Shown here in pieces: positions 21,555-33,948 of a DNA stretch of 64,000 nucleotides. Position 1 is the stretch's first letter. The number at the start of each line of letters is the position of its first letter. Location of the stretch: NCBI RefSeq assembly GCF_035222275.1, contig NC_085885.1:1860001-1924000 (forward strand), written 5' to 3'. The translations under genes and the position numbers were made by a program. Source of the DNA: Podospora bellae-mahoneyi (lineage: Eukaryota > Ascomycota > Sordariomycetes > Sordariales > Podosporaceae). Under the pieces are notes generated by a model, which ran no database searches, was not told where the DNA came from, and saw nothing but the letters and a program-made list of their open reading frames with translations.

Positions 21555-23675
21555 ATGACCGAAATCGTAATGAGCCAGACACCACCGATTCTGCATGGCC
21601 CTTCAGAAAAGGAACGGAAATATGATCGTCAGCTTCGCCTATGGGCTGCCAGTGGCCAAGCTGCCCTCGAGTCAGCTAATATCTTGCTGGTGAACTCTGG
21701 CCCTGGCACAGTGGGTGTTGAGACTTTGAAGAACCTGGTATTGCCAGGTACGTTTACTCGCTCTTATATCTCATGCTATGAGTTTGAAGCTAACATATAT
21801 ATCCAGGAATTGGTCGCTTTGCCATTTATGATGAAGCTAGGGTCGAGGAAGCAGACTTGGGCGTCAACTTCTTTCTGGATGAGGACAGCCTGGGAAAGCC
21901 GAGGTCAGAGAGTCTCACAGGACATCTGTTGGAGCTGAACCCAGAGGTCCAGGGTGACTGGTATCCGAATGAGGTAGGTGGACTCATCCGTGACTCTCAG
22001 TCAGTTATCACGCTGTAAGTGTGGGCTCTCATCACACAACTATACTCACATACGGTGGTGGTGAATATAGAATGTCAAGACTTTAGACTCCCTCCTCACG
22101 AGTTCCCCCGTCTTCACAACCATCATATATACACACCCCATCACACCAGAGAACCTCTCGCTTCTGGAATCACATGGGCAACAACACCAAACCCCGCTGG
22201 TGGCGATACACTCCGCTGGCTTCTACTCTTACTTCCGCATCAACCTCCCAGGAGCTTTCCCCATCGTCGATACACATCCAGACGAGACAGCCACGACAGA
22301 CCTTCGCCTCCTCGCCCCATGGCCTGAGTTGGCTGTGTTCGCGGAGGAGCTAGCGAAGAACATTGATGATCTGTCTGACTTCGAGCATGGTCACCTGCCT
22401 TATGTCGTGATATTGCTCCACTATCTTGAGAGATGGAAAGCGGAGCATGATGGCAGCTACCCCTCAACCTACAAGGAGAAGACCGAGTTTCGTCGGATAG
22501 TCCAGGGCGCAGCGAGGACCCAGAATGCCGAGGGTGGCGAAGAGAACTTTGATGAAGCGGCTGCTGCCGTGCTCAAGACCCTTGTGGTGCCATCACTACC
22601 GTCGGGGTTGAAGGAGATCTTCGAATACGAGCGCACAAACCCAGTAAGTCACAAGCTTGGTTGGAGAGATGGGCCACCCCTCTTTCGTGACGGTGTCGTC
22701 GTTGACAGCTACCCCTCTTTGATGAACGTGGCAGGCAGATGCTGACGAGACTGCCCCAGGCGGAGCAAAAGTCCGGGTTCTGGGTGATCGCCGACGCGGT
22801 CAAGGCCTTCTACGAGAAGCACAAGTGCTTACCCCTCCCGGGGAAAGTGCCTGACATGAAGGCCCAGTCCAATGTGTACATTCAGCTCCAGAATATCTAC
22901 AAGGCAAAGGCACGCAAGGATGCTGCTGAGATCTTGGAAACCGTCCAAGCTACGGCCGGTGGCCAGACCATCGATCCCGCAGAAGTGGACCTCTTCTGCA
23001 AGAACGCAGCCTTTGTCAAGCTCATCAACGCAACGACGGGGAAGATCAGCAGGGCAGATCGCTTGAAGGAGGTAGCAGGTGAGTTCCCACAATTTTCCCT
23101 ATTCCCGTTTGTGGTTGTCGTCGAGGACGACATACCCCTCCCCATATTGGCCACTCCAGACGTCCATTGGGCGCGCGGAGGGGCAAGGTCATGAGACGAG
23201 GAGGGGTGTGACAGGAACGAGGAAATTCGGACGAAGAAAGAAACGAGAGAGAAAAGAAAGGCTGGCTAACAATAGAGTGCCATTTTCGCCACTCACTTTT
23301 ACAGCTCAAGAGTTTCGCAACGACGAGCAAGCCGAAATGACCCTCCAGCCACTCTCGCTTCTCCCCATTTATCTCGCCATGCAGGCAACAGCCCACCAAG
23401 TTGAGACAGAAGACGGCCGCGGCTGGCCTAGACAAGAGGAGGTGTTGGCAAGGGTAGCCAAGATGGTGCCCGGGGCAGACGAGAACGAGAGGGTTTGCCA
23501 GGCGGTGGGGGAGGTGGCTCGCGCCGAGGGGGGCGAGCTGCACAATGTTGCTGCGCTGACGGGGGGGATGGTGGCGCAGGAGATGATCAAGATCATTACT
23601 AAGCAGTATATCCCTATTGATAATACTTGCTTATTTGACGGCATTAGCAGCCGATGCCAGATCCTTCGCCTATAG
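21555..23675 (+). CDS. ula1: NEDD8-activating enzyme E1 regulatory subunit (ULA1/NAE1)
   Basis: Regulatory half of the heterodimeric E1 that adenylates NEDD8/Rub1 with UBA3 and so drives cullin neddylation. Exons are 21555-21747, 21807-21973, 22071-22643, 22709-23078 and 23305-23675; all junctions are in phase; about 557 aa, near the family's usual ~530-550. The N-terminus [18 protein letters not shown] is the E1 signature. It is followed by [20 protein letters not shown], the degenerate Rossmann nucleotide loop typical of the regulatory subunit, and by [20 protein letters not shown]. The C-terminal [20 protein letters not shown] is the conserved closing helix, then the [14 protein letters not shown] strand. 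The 226-nt last intron is longer than the rest. No E1 active-site cysteine is expected here, since it sits in UBA3. Divergently oriented to HEI10. Confidence 0.93.
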
Positions 23676-26600
23676 GGTATCGGGGAAGGAGGGCGGGATG
23701 TATTATGGGGAGCAGGGGATCAGCAACAGGTGATCGTGGAGGTGGATCAACAGCAGGAGATTGAAGGGGTAGTGGTGGTAATGGATGGTGATGATGATGG
23801 GGTGATGGTGAAAGAGGCAAGAGGGAAGAAGAGAAGGGGGGGTGAGCTGGGGCTTGTGGATATGGGTAGGGAAAGGGAAGCGCCGGCGTTGCGGCTGGGG
23901 ACAAAACTGGAGGAGAAGGAGCCTGAAAGGGGTGCTAGCCGGCCTGGGCTTGCTGGGCTCGCCAGTAGGGAACTCAAGGGAGAGGCCTGCTTCTTGTGTG
24001 AGGAGGATGAGGAGGAGAAGACATGATCGGATCTGGGCTTCCCTTTCCTGCTTGGTGAGGTGCTGGATACGGGGAGTGAAGGGCAGGCTGAGAATAGAAA
24101 TCAAGGGAAACGAGGGGAAGGAAGGGTGTATCTGCCGTCATCATAGAGTACTCTATAGAATGGGGAGAACAGAACTAAAAACGTCAGGGACCCTCATATG
24201 GTGGCCAGGACAAGAAATTATTGTGGTATCTTGATAAGGGAGTGGTTGGCTGATAGATGGATGATAAGCAGCAGCAGTTTCAACGATCGTGTTTGGCCAT
24301 GAGCTGTTTGCATCATCGCATGTCTGATCTGTAAGTGCCCGTCAGCCAGTCAGTCGGGTTCGTCACCCAGTTAGAATCTCACATTTGTTTTCGTCTTTGG
24401 ATCAGGCTGATATCACACAAAACGACAATGACGACGCGGTTGGTGTGTTGCGTGTGTGTTTCATTGGAGGTTTCTCTTCGGCATTGAAGGGTAGCTGTTC
24501 CGATGGAATATCCCGCTTGGCTAGGTAGGTGTGTTTGTTGGGCTTTTTATGCAAAATTCAGGCACGGATAGCTGCTTATGCAGGGTGGTTTTCCAACCCT
24601 TTTGCACATCACGCTAGATACCAAGACCCCGTAGCTACGCTTTTCTTCCATTCGTTCTATTCCGTTTTGGTACTTGGTGTTTGGGGTCATGTTGGGGAAA
24701 ATGAAGAGAGAGAGAGAGAGAGAGAGGGAGGGAGGGAGAGAAAAAGTTGGGGTATGACGATACCCAAATGCGTGATAGTTTTGGGGGAGAGACAAGTCGA
24801 GTGATATGTTGGGTCTGCTCCATCTAAAAAATGATGGTTTTTTTTCTTGTTTGTGAAAGCTACTCTGCCTTGTTGCTGTCAATGTCATCGTCAGTGTCTC
24901 GTTTGTGTCTTTGCATATACATATATGCATGTATCTGTAGGTAGGCAGAGATGCAAGGCAACAAGCAAGTAACCAGCAGCAGCACAGTCACCGTTTTGTC
25001 TCTTTTCAGCTGGCTACCCTTCCCCAAAATGAACAAAAATTGTGGGTTTGGGAGACTGGATTCACTGCTTTGGTAATAGTCTGACAGACTTTTCTGGCAG
25101 GCGTAGTATCCTGGGCCGCCTTTTTTGGGACTGTCATCGTCGAATCTGGCGTGGTGTCTGGCATCTTGTTGAGTACTACTCCAGCCAATGGGACCAGTCC
25201 GTTTTCAGGCATCTTCTTCAGCCTTCCCGTTTTTCGATGCAGACCTGGTAAACCAGGTTAGGTCACCCGGTTTTGCAGATACCTTCTGCTTCCCTTGATT
25301 CCCTCTGTAAACAGTACGGGTACAACACAACCCGCTCGGCTGCTGTCGTTTGGGCTCACGGGATGAGGAAAACGAGCAATTCAGAACAGAGAAAAAAACC
25401 TGGAAGTAGTACTAATGCAGACTGCAATTGGTAGCTTGCCATGGCATGGCATGGCACATGTATGGTATATGCAAAATGCAGCTACTGTCTGCAGCAAGCC
25501 AAAGACCGTTGCGACCAAGATTTCAGCCATTTCTCACCCACCTATTTCTTTTCGGACCGCAGAGCCTGGGTGGCACTCTTTCGTTTCTGCTTCTGGTTGG
25601 AGAGTGGGCCACTGAAAGGCCGCTCCTGTGTATGTAAGCATGCGCCGGCCCTGCGTGTCGGCCTCGTTTGTCGATGTTGTCTGTATGTATGTCCGCACGT
25701 GCATGCTCAGCGTCTAGCCCAACCTGATGTAGCGAGAGAGTGGTTGTAAACGAAAATTTTCGGCCGGACCTGAGCATGTAGGACCTGAGGCGATGCCTCT
25801 GGCGCTGCCCCGTCTGAACCAGATGTCGAGGCAAGTTGGTGAGGAATATGGTGTCCTTTGGTCTTGCTGTGTTCACCTCAGACTACCAGAGAATATGGAA
25901 GCCGAAGCCGCTTTTCCGGTCCTCATGATGGTCCGGCGGGTGGGAAGTGAGGTTGTGAGACATGCTTCTGGCACGATGTCGACGTTTTGGTCCTGAAATC
26001 TCCGAGTAGGAGGTGAGGGAATTGATGCAAGCCACAGAAACCAGGTGACTTCGACCTCATGTTGTGCGGCCTGAAAATGAGAGTGAGAATCTGGGGATGG
26101 TGGTGGGCGGTATCGAAGCCACAATTCTGGGGTGACCTTGCTGAGCCCGCCTTGCCAACCCTGTCGTCTGGCGGACCGGTGTAGCGGTTATTCCGAGGGC
26201 CATCCGGAAGTCTGGCGTGAGGAGGCCGATGGGAAAGGTGTAACTCACTACATTAGCTGCATATCAAGAGCTGGCCCTGTCATGAAGTTGCTCTTGGCGC
26301 CCATGTCAAGTTTGACAGATGGAGCACGAACTAGCATACCTGTTAGAGGTGTGGCAGCATGCATCAGCCTCGCTTGTAAGATGCGAGATGTCAGTTGTCA
26401 GAGGCTGCGGGATATAGGAAGAAAAAGCAGGAATATTCCAGCAAGAAGTGTAAAACTCAAACAGAAGCGGGAGTAAAATGATGTAGGGGTCTACAGTGGA
26501 GATAAGTAGACATAGGATTGACCACTGACAGGTCTTGATGGTGTAAATACACGCGTACGTTGATATGACTCCATCAGTCCAGGGGTGCATTATGTTTTGA

Positions 26601-29600
26601 TCGGCCAAACAACTTGTTCGACACCGTGTCATGCAAAAAACTGGGCACATGGAAATGCGTAGGGGCAGTGATGTTTAGGTGATACAGGCACGGCATCGGA
26701 CAACTAGGACAAGGCCAGGACGGGAAAGATAGAAGCTGGTCCTGGAATTTCCAAACTTGTTCTTCCGGCCGGCGACAGGAGCAAATGCGATAGGTTCGTG
26801 CTGTGTCCCGGCCGCCTTGTTGGATAACCTCGGTACGTTTTGTGGTTTTGAAACCGGTGTAGCTTGTAGCTGGTTCCCCGCGAATTCATGTCCGTAGCAC
26901 ATCGCATGCGCAGAGACAACCTGAGTGGAAGTGTCCGGCTCCGCGGCGATACCAACCCGCCCACCCGTCGTGGTGTCAGGTGCCATGCCGAGCATGCCCG
27001 CCCCATGCCATGACTGACCGCAACTTAGGATTTGATGCCGACCACAGCCGCGGCATGTGTTGCTACGAGCCTCATCGATATCGCCGCGACAGCTCATGGG
27101 GATGGTTGATCAATGCGGTGACTACACCTCGGCGCCTCAGTTGTGGTTGACCCCTCCATCAGCTCGAAGAAGAGGGTGGGCAGGAAAATAGAACGAAGGC
27201 ATGGACACGGGATCCGAGAAAGGAAATCCAGACACCCATCGGTCACCGACGGCTAGAGATGGGATTGGGATAGTGAATGGCATGGCCAAATTAATTCAGA
27301 ACAGCCGAGTTAATATCGACGACTCTGCGCTGTCCACTGAGACGGCCATGAGTGATAATTGCTGCATTCCTGCTCCTTCTCCTCCTTCCTTCTCTGATGG
27401 TCTGACCAACACTGGATGAGATCAGTCGGCTCCTGCAATCTTGATCGGGGAAGGGTGAAGGTGTAAGGTGTCTGTGCAGTGCTATCTCCGGCGTTAAGAG
27501 CAGGGTAAAAGTCGACTAGACTCGTCGAGACTGGCGGTTAATATGGCGTGAACCCAACGGCGGTGATGTTTGGTCGTGCTGATTTGCCTCTCACACGAGT
27601 GGATGTCTGTGGGGAAGAGCCGGTGTGTTAAGCCACATCTGGGTTGGCGTGCGCCACCGCTCGAGCTTAAGTCAGAGGGTTAAGCACCCTTGTAGACAGG
27701 TCCGATGAGACATCCACCAACCTTCATTGATGATGCTGCACACCTAGCTGTGTTTGGCATGTGTCACCGACGAAGGATAATTAGCAGTTGACAGGTCCCC
27801 TAAGCTAGAGAGATCGAGCCTCTCGTCGTCGATGTCGAGGTTGTGGCACCAAATCTATACGAGTGCAACCGCAGAGAATGACCACGTTGGGCCAATATGT
27901 TTGATGCCAGGAATAGAGTCATCGGCTGAGGAGATCGACGACTGGACCTGACTGAATGGGCAAGACACAGGCGCACATGGCCCTCGATCAGGAAAGACGA
28001 AAAGAGGGAAGAGACAGCAACGACAAGCAGCCGATAACGACGCTAGGCTTGCTTTGCCGACATTCCAGGCGGAGCTGCACCTCTGATTGGCTGACGAGAA
28101 TGTGGGGAAATAACGTTGGCTGCCGAGCTTCGGCGCCTTGGCGGCTGTTTGAACTGCACTCTTGCGAAGCTCACAGAGATCTCGCTCTGCAGTAATCATC
28201 AGAGAAAAGAGGGTGTGGTGGTGAGGCAGGGATCTTGCGAACGGTAAGTCACCGTCAACTACTGCAACACACAAACGGAGACGCGCACGTGGAATTCACC
28301 GTCCCAAAGCGCCACAGGGTTTCACTGGGAGATCGCCTTGAGTTCAGGAGAAACAGGCCGACCACCCGGAAATCGGACAGCTCACCTCGCACTCGCCTTT
28401 GCCTTCACTGATGAGCAAGACATTATTCTCTCGCTCGCTCATGCACGACATCTCGGTTGCTTCTCACCAGCACAGCACAAGATCAAGACAGCAGCATATC
28501 ACTGCATATCGGATAGGCCGTTAATTTTGTCTGGTCTTGCTTACAAGCTAAGCCTACAGCTGAAGCTTCGTCATGCTATTCTAGAAGACCGTCTTTTGAT
28601 TCCGCATGAAGAGCACGGATGTCGATGCCCAGTTCCTAACCTAACCCGCAACAAGGAAAATGTCAAGTCTCAGGTGGTGGTGATGCCCTGAGCTCGAGCT
28701 AGTGGTTACACTAACAATCCTCCCGCTTTGACATACCACGCTGTGTTATGGTGTAGTACAAGGGTCGTCGCTTGCTTTTCCGACCCCCTCGTCGATTCCG
28801 GCTGCTCGGCCGCGGCACAGCCGGTAATTAGAGACAGGGCAGGCTGCCCAATACGACAGCAACTGTTCAAGGACCTCATCAAGCTCAGCTTATCACTAGG
28901 GTCGACCAGAAATGTTGAGATGGGATATCTGGATCCCCCAAGAGATATCAACACAAGAACCATTGATGAGGTCCTCGTCACAGGCGAAATCGCGGGAGCA
29001 AGCGGCTGCAGAGGGCAAGGCGGCTGCGGCGAACTGGCCAAGGGGTCCACAAGAAAGACGGCAACGGCGACGGGAACAAAGAGAAGCGCTAATTGTGGTA
29101 CCTTGTATGTATGCTGGAGGTACAATGTTCCAGCAGGATAACCGCCTTGACATGCTGTACCAGGGTACTTACACAACCAGCCCCATATCCACGCTCACAG
29201 TCGAGAGGACCGGCGGGGCAAGTCATAGACGCATGCTCCGTTCGCCAGCCATCAACGCTCTCAGCCCGTACGACTGGTCAGTCGATAGGACCATGGCCGG
29301 TACCGCGCGGTGATGGAGCTGGGCGATGACGAGAGAGTGGGCTTCTACAGAGCACATGCATATATGCTATGCTGACTGCGTACGGCTCAGTTATTCCCAA
29401 CATGGCAACCAACACCGTCTAGATATTAAGCCTCGCAGGCTCGCAGTCATGTGTCTCGTCCATCAGCTGGGAAATCGCCACAGGCCATCTATTTACCGCT
29501 ATTTTTTTCTCCTCAGCTCTCAGAAGCGAACGGCGCCGTCGTCTTCGTGTCGCCGCTGAAGGTGGATTCGCTTTGCTAACAGCACCTTCTAGTTCACACT

Positions 29601-31241
29601 CACCGCATGCTCAATGTTTGGTTCAGGTGCTATCGGGAAGGGTCCTCATAGGCGATGAAATTTGCTACTGTCGCATGCACCGTATTTTCCACCTGGCCGA
29701 GGCGGGCCAGACTGCCAGATCTTTAGAGGCTATCTGCGAGTATCCGAAGCTCATACAACACCACTGGAAGAAGAGCATTATCGTGCGGCTGCTGCTATCC
29801 TCCGCTCCGTTTCCTCTTCCACCAGATCCAGCAGAGCTCAGGGGTTTGGGTCGAGTCGAACCTGCGGAGGACCTCCCCCTCCATTGACCCCTGTCTGCCC
29901 TGATCGGAGAAGGAAAGCGGGCAGATCCCTGGGCACCAACCGTTGCGGGCGGCCGAACGCCAATCAGCTCTTCTGGACTTGGCATATCTCCACCAAACCA
30001 ACGGCGCCGTTCTTCAGGGCACAGACTGGCGTCTTAGAAGAGGGGGAGTGTGCCTGGGGCCGACGGCCCCTCTTTCCAACCCTCCCCCAACTTCAAGTTT
30101 TTTTTTCTCTTGCTACGGATCATTTTCTCCAAATCCCTAGCTCCTCCTCCTGGTTGACACACGCCCCTAGTTCTTAAGGGGTGCTATTAACAACAGGTCG
30201 GTGGATATTTTGGCCCAGCCTAGTGACGGCCTTCCCGAGCATACTAGTCCTCTCATCTCGCTCTTGTTATACTAGCTGTCCAGGAACACGGCAGAATTAT
30301 GCTTCCCGGCGCGGCGATATGGGACGAAATCTCCACATCCTGTGACGTTGCACAGTTTCTGCGAACAATTAGCTAGCTACCTATGTTGCGCTGCTGTTGT
30401 TCAACTCGTCAGGCATCGGCACCAGCTGCCACAGGAGACTGTGCCGGACTGGGGGGGTGCAACATCATCAGGAAAGACGGCTGCTGTGCCTCGATGGCAA
30501 GCCGCTGTACAACGAAAAAGATGGAAAACCCACGTGCAGCAATAAACATTCATGGTTGACGTGCAGCAGTACACAGTTACAACTCATGCACCCCGGTCCC
30601 AGCGTGAATCGACACCATCACAACGAGCAGAGGGATTCGCTGGTATTGGCTCTGAGCTAATGCTCCCCAGACTCTGCCCCAGATTCTTCCCCAGACCGAC
30701 CTACGGTTTCTCCAACAAACCGCCCTCCCCCTTCCGCAGGTACCTCTTCTCGGACTGGCTGGCTGGCGTGACCTCTGTTGGGCATGAGATTAATATGGGC
30801 CGTCCAGGTACTGCGGCTCGGTCATGCCTGATTGGTGGCGGTTCCCAACTTGTGCCTGGCTAAGCAGCCTCGTCCCCCCCTGGCTATCCCTTTGTCCTCG
30901 TGGCTTGACACGGCATTGAGCAGCAACGTCGTCCATTTTGACGGGCTCCTTGCTCACTTCCTACCTCTGACGGAGTCCACTCTATCTCAACCTTACTCGG
31001 CAAGCTATACCTGGGGCCCCCATAGCAATGTACTGTACCCCATCGTCCTGCACAAGCGCCCGCTACGCTAGGTAGGGCCTCCCCAGAGCTCTTGGCCCGA
31101 CTTGACAGGACGTTGCAACGTCGAACAAGCTTCTCCACACCACGGGTCCAAGGAAGGCGGCTCGAAAGCCGGGGCATGGTCCAAATCTCTGCTCTCCCCA
31201 CAATGTACCATACCTACAACTCCAGCTGCATGCCATGGAGA
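23676..31241. other. 7.6-kb gene-free region upstream of clr-2
   Basis: No coding sequence could be supported on either strand over 23676-31241. The ORFs present (up to ~170 codons) are low complexity, overlap on both strands, and lack splice-consistent extensions or motifs. It contains a GA microsatellite near 24704 and short CATGG-type repeats at 25440-25458. Composition is ordinary, not AT-rich. It probably combines the ULA1 3' flank with a long regulatory region or non-coding transcripts ahead of clr-2. Confidence 0.5.
24704..24740. repeat. GA/GGGA microsatellite
   Basis: (GA)n runs from about 24704 to 24726 and continues as GGGA units to about 24740. Simple sequence, no coding role seen. 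Confidence 0.9.
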
Positions 31242-31249
31242 TATATAAG
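31242..31249 (+). promoter_or_regulatory. Likely TATA box of clr-2
   Basis: TATATAAG lies 276 bp before the chosen clr-2 ATG and is followed by CT-rich sequence (TCTGCTCCCC, CCTCTCTTCG) typical of a fungal transcription start and leader. Confidence 0.5.
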
Positions 31250-31517
31250 TCTGCGTCTGCTCCCCATGTTCTCGCCTCTCTTCGTCATTACCCACATCTA
31301 TCTTTATCCAAGTGGCTACTATTGAGCGCTTCTACCCCAGCTCGTGGTTACTTTCTATCTTTGCTATTGCCACTTACCCCAGCTTCTCGCTTGTAACCGG
31401 TACCCGGCGGCGTCCCCGGCATCGTCAACCTGTCGTGCTCATAAATACCGTGTGGCCGTCTGGGTTGCGTCTTCCCCAGAACCACCTTTGGCACTTCACA
31501 GCTTTGGACTTTCCAAC

Positions 31518-33948
31518 ATGGCCCCATCAATCCCAGTTCCCACCCAGGGTGGCATGTTCCACACCTTCCAAGGCGTCACCCCACGGAAGCAGTCAACAGA
31601 CTCTCAAGATAGCACAAAGACCAGCTCCACAGGTACAGCCAAGAGAATAACAACACCACATGCTTGTGCCGAGTGCAAGAGACGGAAGATGTAAGTCAGA
31701 TCAGATCCTCAGACAGGAGGAACATATCTAACCAGGTGTGTTCAGCCGCTGTGATGGTCAACAACCATGTGGCCAATGCCTCTCCAGCCGGGCTCCCAAG
31801 AGATGTTTCTACGACAAGCACAGACAAAGAGTGATCCCATCACGCAAGACACTCGAAGCTCTATCACAGTCCCTCGAAGAATGCCGGTCGATCCTGAAGC
31901 GGTTATACCCAACACAAGATGTGCAGTCTCTTCTGCCTCTCTCCAGACAAGAACTCCTCAGCCTTCTTGACAGGCCAACAATAGATACTTCGGTCGGCGG
32001 CTTACCATCACCACCATTAAACACCAGTCCCATGTCGGACTTGGACTCACCAATGATTCCAAAGACGGAGAACCTGCTCGAGCAGATGCCATCCAGAGAC
32101 ACAGAATGGGACGAGGAGCGAAGAGGGAGAGACCCGATCCCAGCCGAAGCCGACGACATCAACGCTCTCTCGCTCTCAGTAGACCGCCAAACATCCTATC
32201 TCGGTGCCTCCTCCATTAAGGCCGCCCTCATGGTCATGCTCAAGGTCCAACCCGGCCTCCGAAACTCCCTCGCAGCCCCATTAAACGGAGTCGAGATGTC
32301 CCATAACTACCCTGCCATCCGCCAGAAGCCCACCACCCAAAAGGACCCCCAACGCATCCCATGGTCCTGGAAGGGCCAAACACTCATCGACGCCTACTTC
32401 AAACGCATCCACGCTTTCGTTCCAATGCTCGACGAGTCCACCTTCCGCGCTGATTACCTCGAAGGCCAACGAACCGACGCCCCATGGCTCGCTCTGCTCA
32501 ACATGGTCTTTGCCATGGGTTCCATCGCGGCTATGAAATCGGACGACTACAACCACATCAACTACTACAACCGCGCCATGGAGCACCTTCCCATGGACGC
32601 CTTTGGCTCCTCCCACATCGAGACGGTCCAGGCCCTCGCTCTCATCGGAGGTTACTACCTCCACTACATCAACCGGCCCAACATGGCCAACGCCGTCCTC
32701 GGCGCCGCCATCCGCATGGCCTCCGCTTTGGGTCTTCACCGTGAGTCCATCACGGTAGGTCTCCCAGGTAGCGACATCATCGCAGCAGAAACCCGCCGCA
32801 GAACCTGGTGGTCCCTCTTCTGCCTCGACACATGGGCCACCACCACCATGGGCCGTCCCTCGTTCGGCCGCTGGGGTCCCGCGATCAACATCCGCCCCCC
32901 CGAGTTCGGCATCAACGCCAACCGGGATTCATCCCAGCACGCAGGAATCCTTCCTCTGATCGAAAACATCAAATTCTGCAAGATCGCCACTCAAATCCAA
33001 GACATGCTCGCCATCACCCCCCTTCTCAGGACAGAAGACCGCTGCGCCATCGACGCCCAGCTCGTAAACTGGTACACCTCCCTCCCTTGGCTCTTGCGGA
33101 CAACCGACCCTTGCGCGGAACCGCTCTACATGGCCCGCTGCATCATGAAGTGGCGCTACCAAAACTTACGCATGCTCCTCCACCGCCCCGTCCTCCTCTC
33201 CCTTGCCTCCTCCGGCCTCAACCCCCACACCCAAGCCTGCGACGCGGACCTTCAAGCCATTGAGACCTGCCGTGAACTCGCCGCGGCCACCATCGAAGAC
33301 GTCGGCCGTGAATGGACCCGCAACCAAATGAGCGGCTGGAACGCAGTCTGGTTCCTTTACCAAGCAGCCATGGTCCCGCTCGTCTCCGTCTTCTGGCAAT
33401 GGGGCTCTCCCCGCGTGCCAGAGTGGCTCAAGCAAATCGAGCAAGTCCTCGACCTCCTCGAGGTCATGGAGGAGTGGTCCCTCGCCGCCCGGCGCTCAAG
33501 AGAGGTAGTCTGGCGCATGTACGAAGCCTCCCGGGCAGTCCAAGCCCAAGGCGCCGCTGCCCGCTCCCAATCCCCCGCCGGCCTCCACATCACCACCACA
33601 GCCGACAGCATCGTTGTCGGCGGCGGAGAAGTTCACATGAGCCCCATTGGTCTCGAGCCAGTCGACGGAATGGGGGGTATGATGGGCCTGCTTGATCAAG
33701 GGGGTCTATGGGATCTAGACGGGATGTACTGGGGTGGAAACGGCCCTCAGTCCCCAACACACACTGGAAACCCAGACGACAGCGCCGCTGCCGCCGAGTT
33801 TGCCGCTTACGCTGCTGCTCAACAAGCGGCCTCCGCCGCTCATCACCACCACCCCGAGCTGATGCAGCATGTGGACTATGGGATGATGCACCACCACCAC
33901 GCTGGACATCATCACGTGGGGATGGAGGGCTTTGGGTATGTTCAGTGA
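31518..33948 (+). CDS. clr-2: Zn(II)2Cys6 transcription factor, CLR-2/ClrB/ManR type
   Basis: Regulator of cellulase and mannanase genes in the CLR-2/ClrB/ManR family. Exons are 31518-31690 and 31746-33948 (55-nt intron, GTAAGT donor, CTAAC branch), giving 791 aa. The single intron falls inside the zinc cluster, which is complete after splicing: C50-x2-C53-x6-C60-x5-C66-x2-C69-x8-C78. Family hallmarks are MFHTF near the N-terminus, the run ending in DKHRQRVIPSRKTLEALSQS right after the cluster, and a Fungal_trans domain at about residues 280-560 (ALIGGYYLHYINRPNMANA, RRRTWWSLFCLDTW). The C-terminus is rich in Ala and then His. The start could also be Met13 (MFHTF). It sits alone between large gene-free flanks, which suggests extensive cis-regulation. 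The exact orthologue assignment is from memory of the family. Confidence 0.85.

Noticed and set aside
28798-28815. CGG-N5-CGG-CCG stretch upstream of clr-2 as a CLR-1 site
   Set aside because: It lacks one spacer base relative to the motif as I recall it, and a single near-match in 7.8 kb is not evidence.
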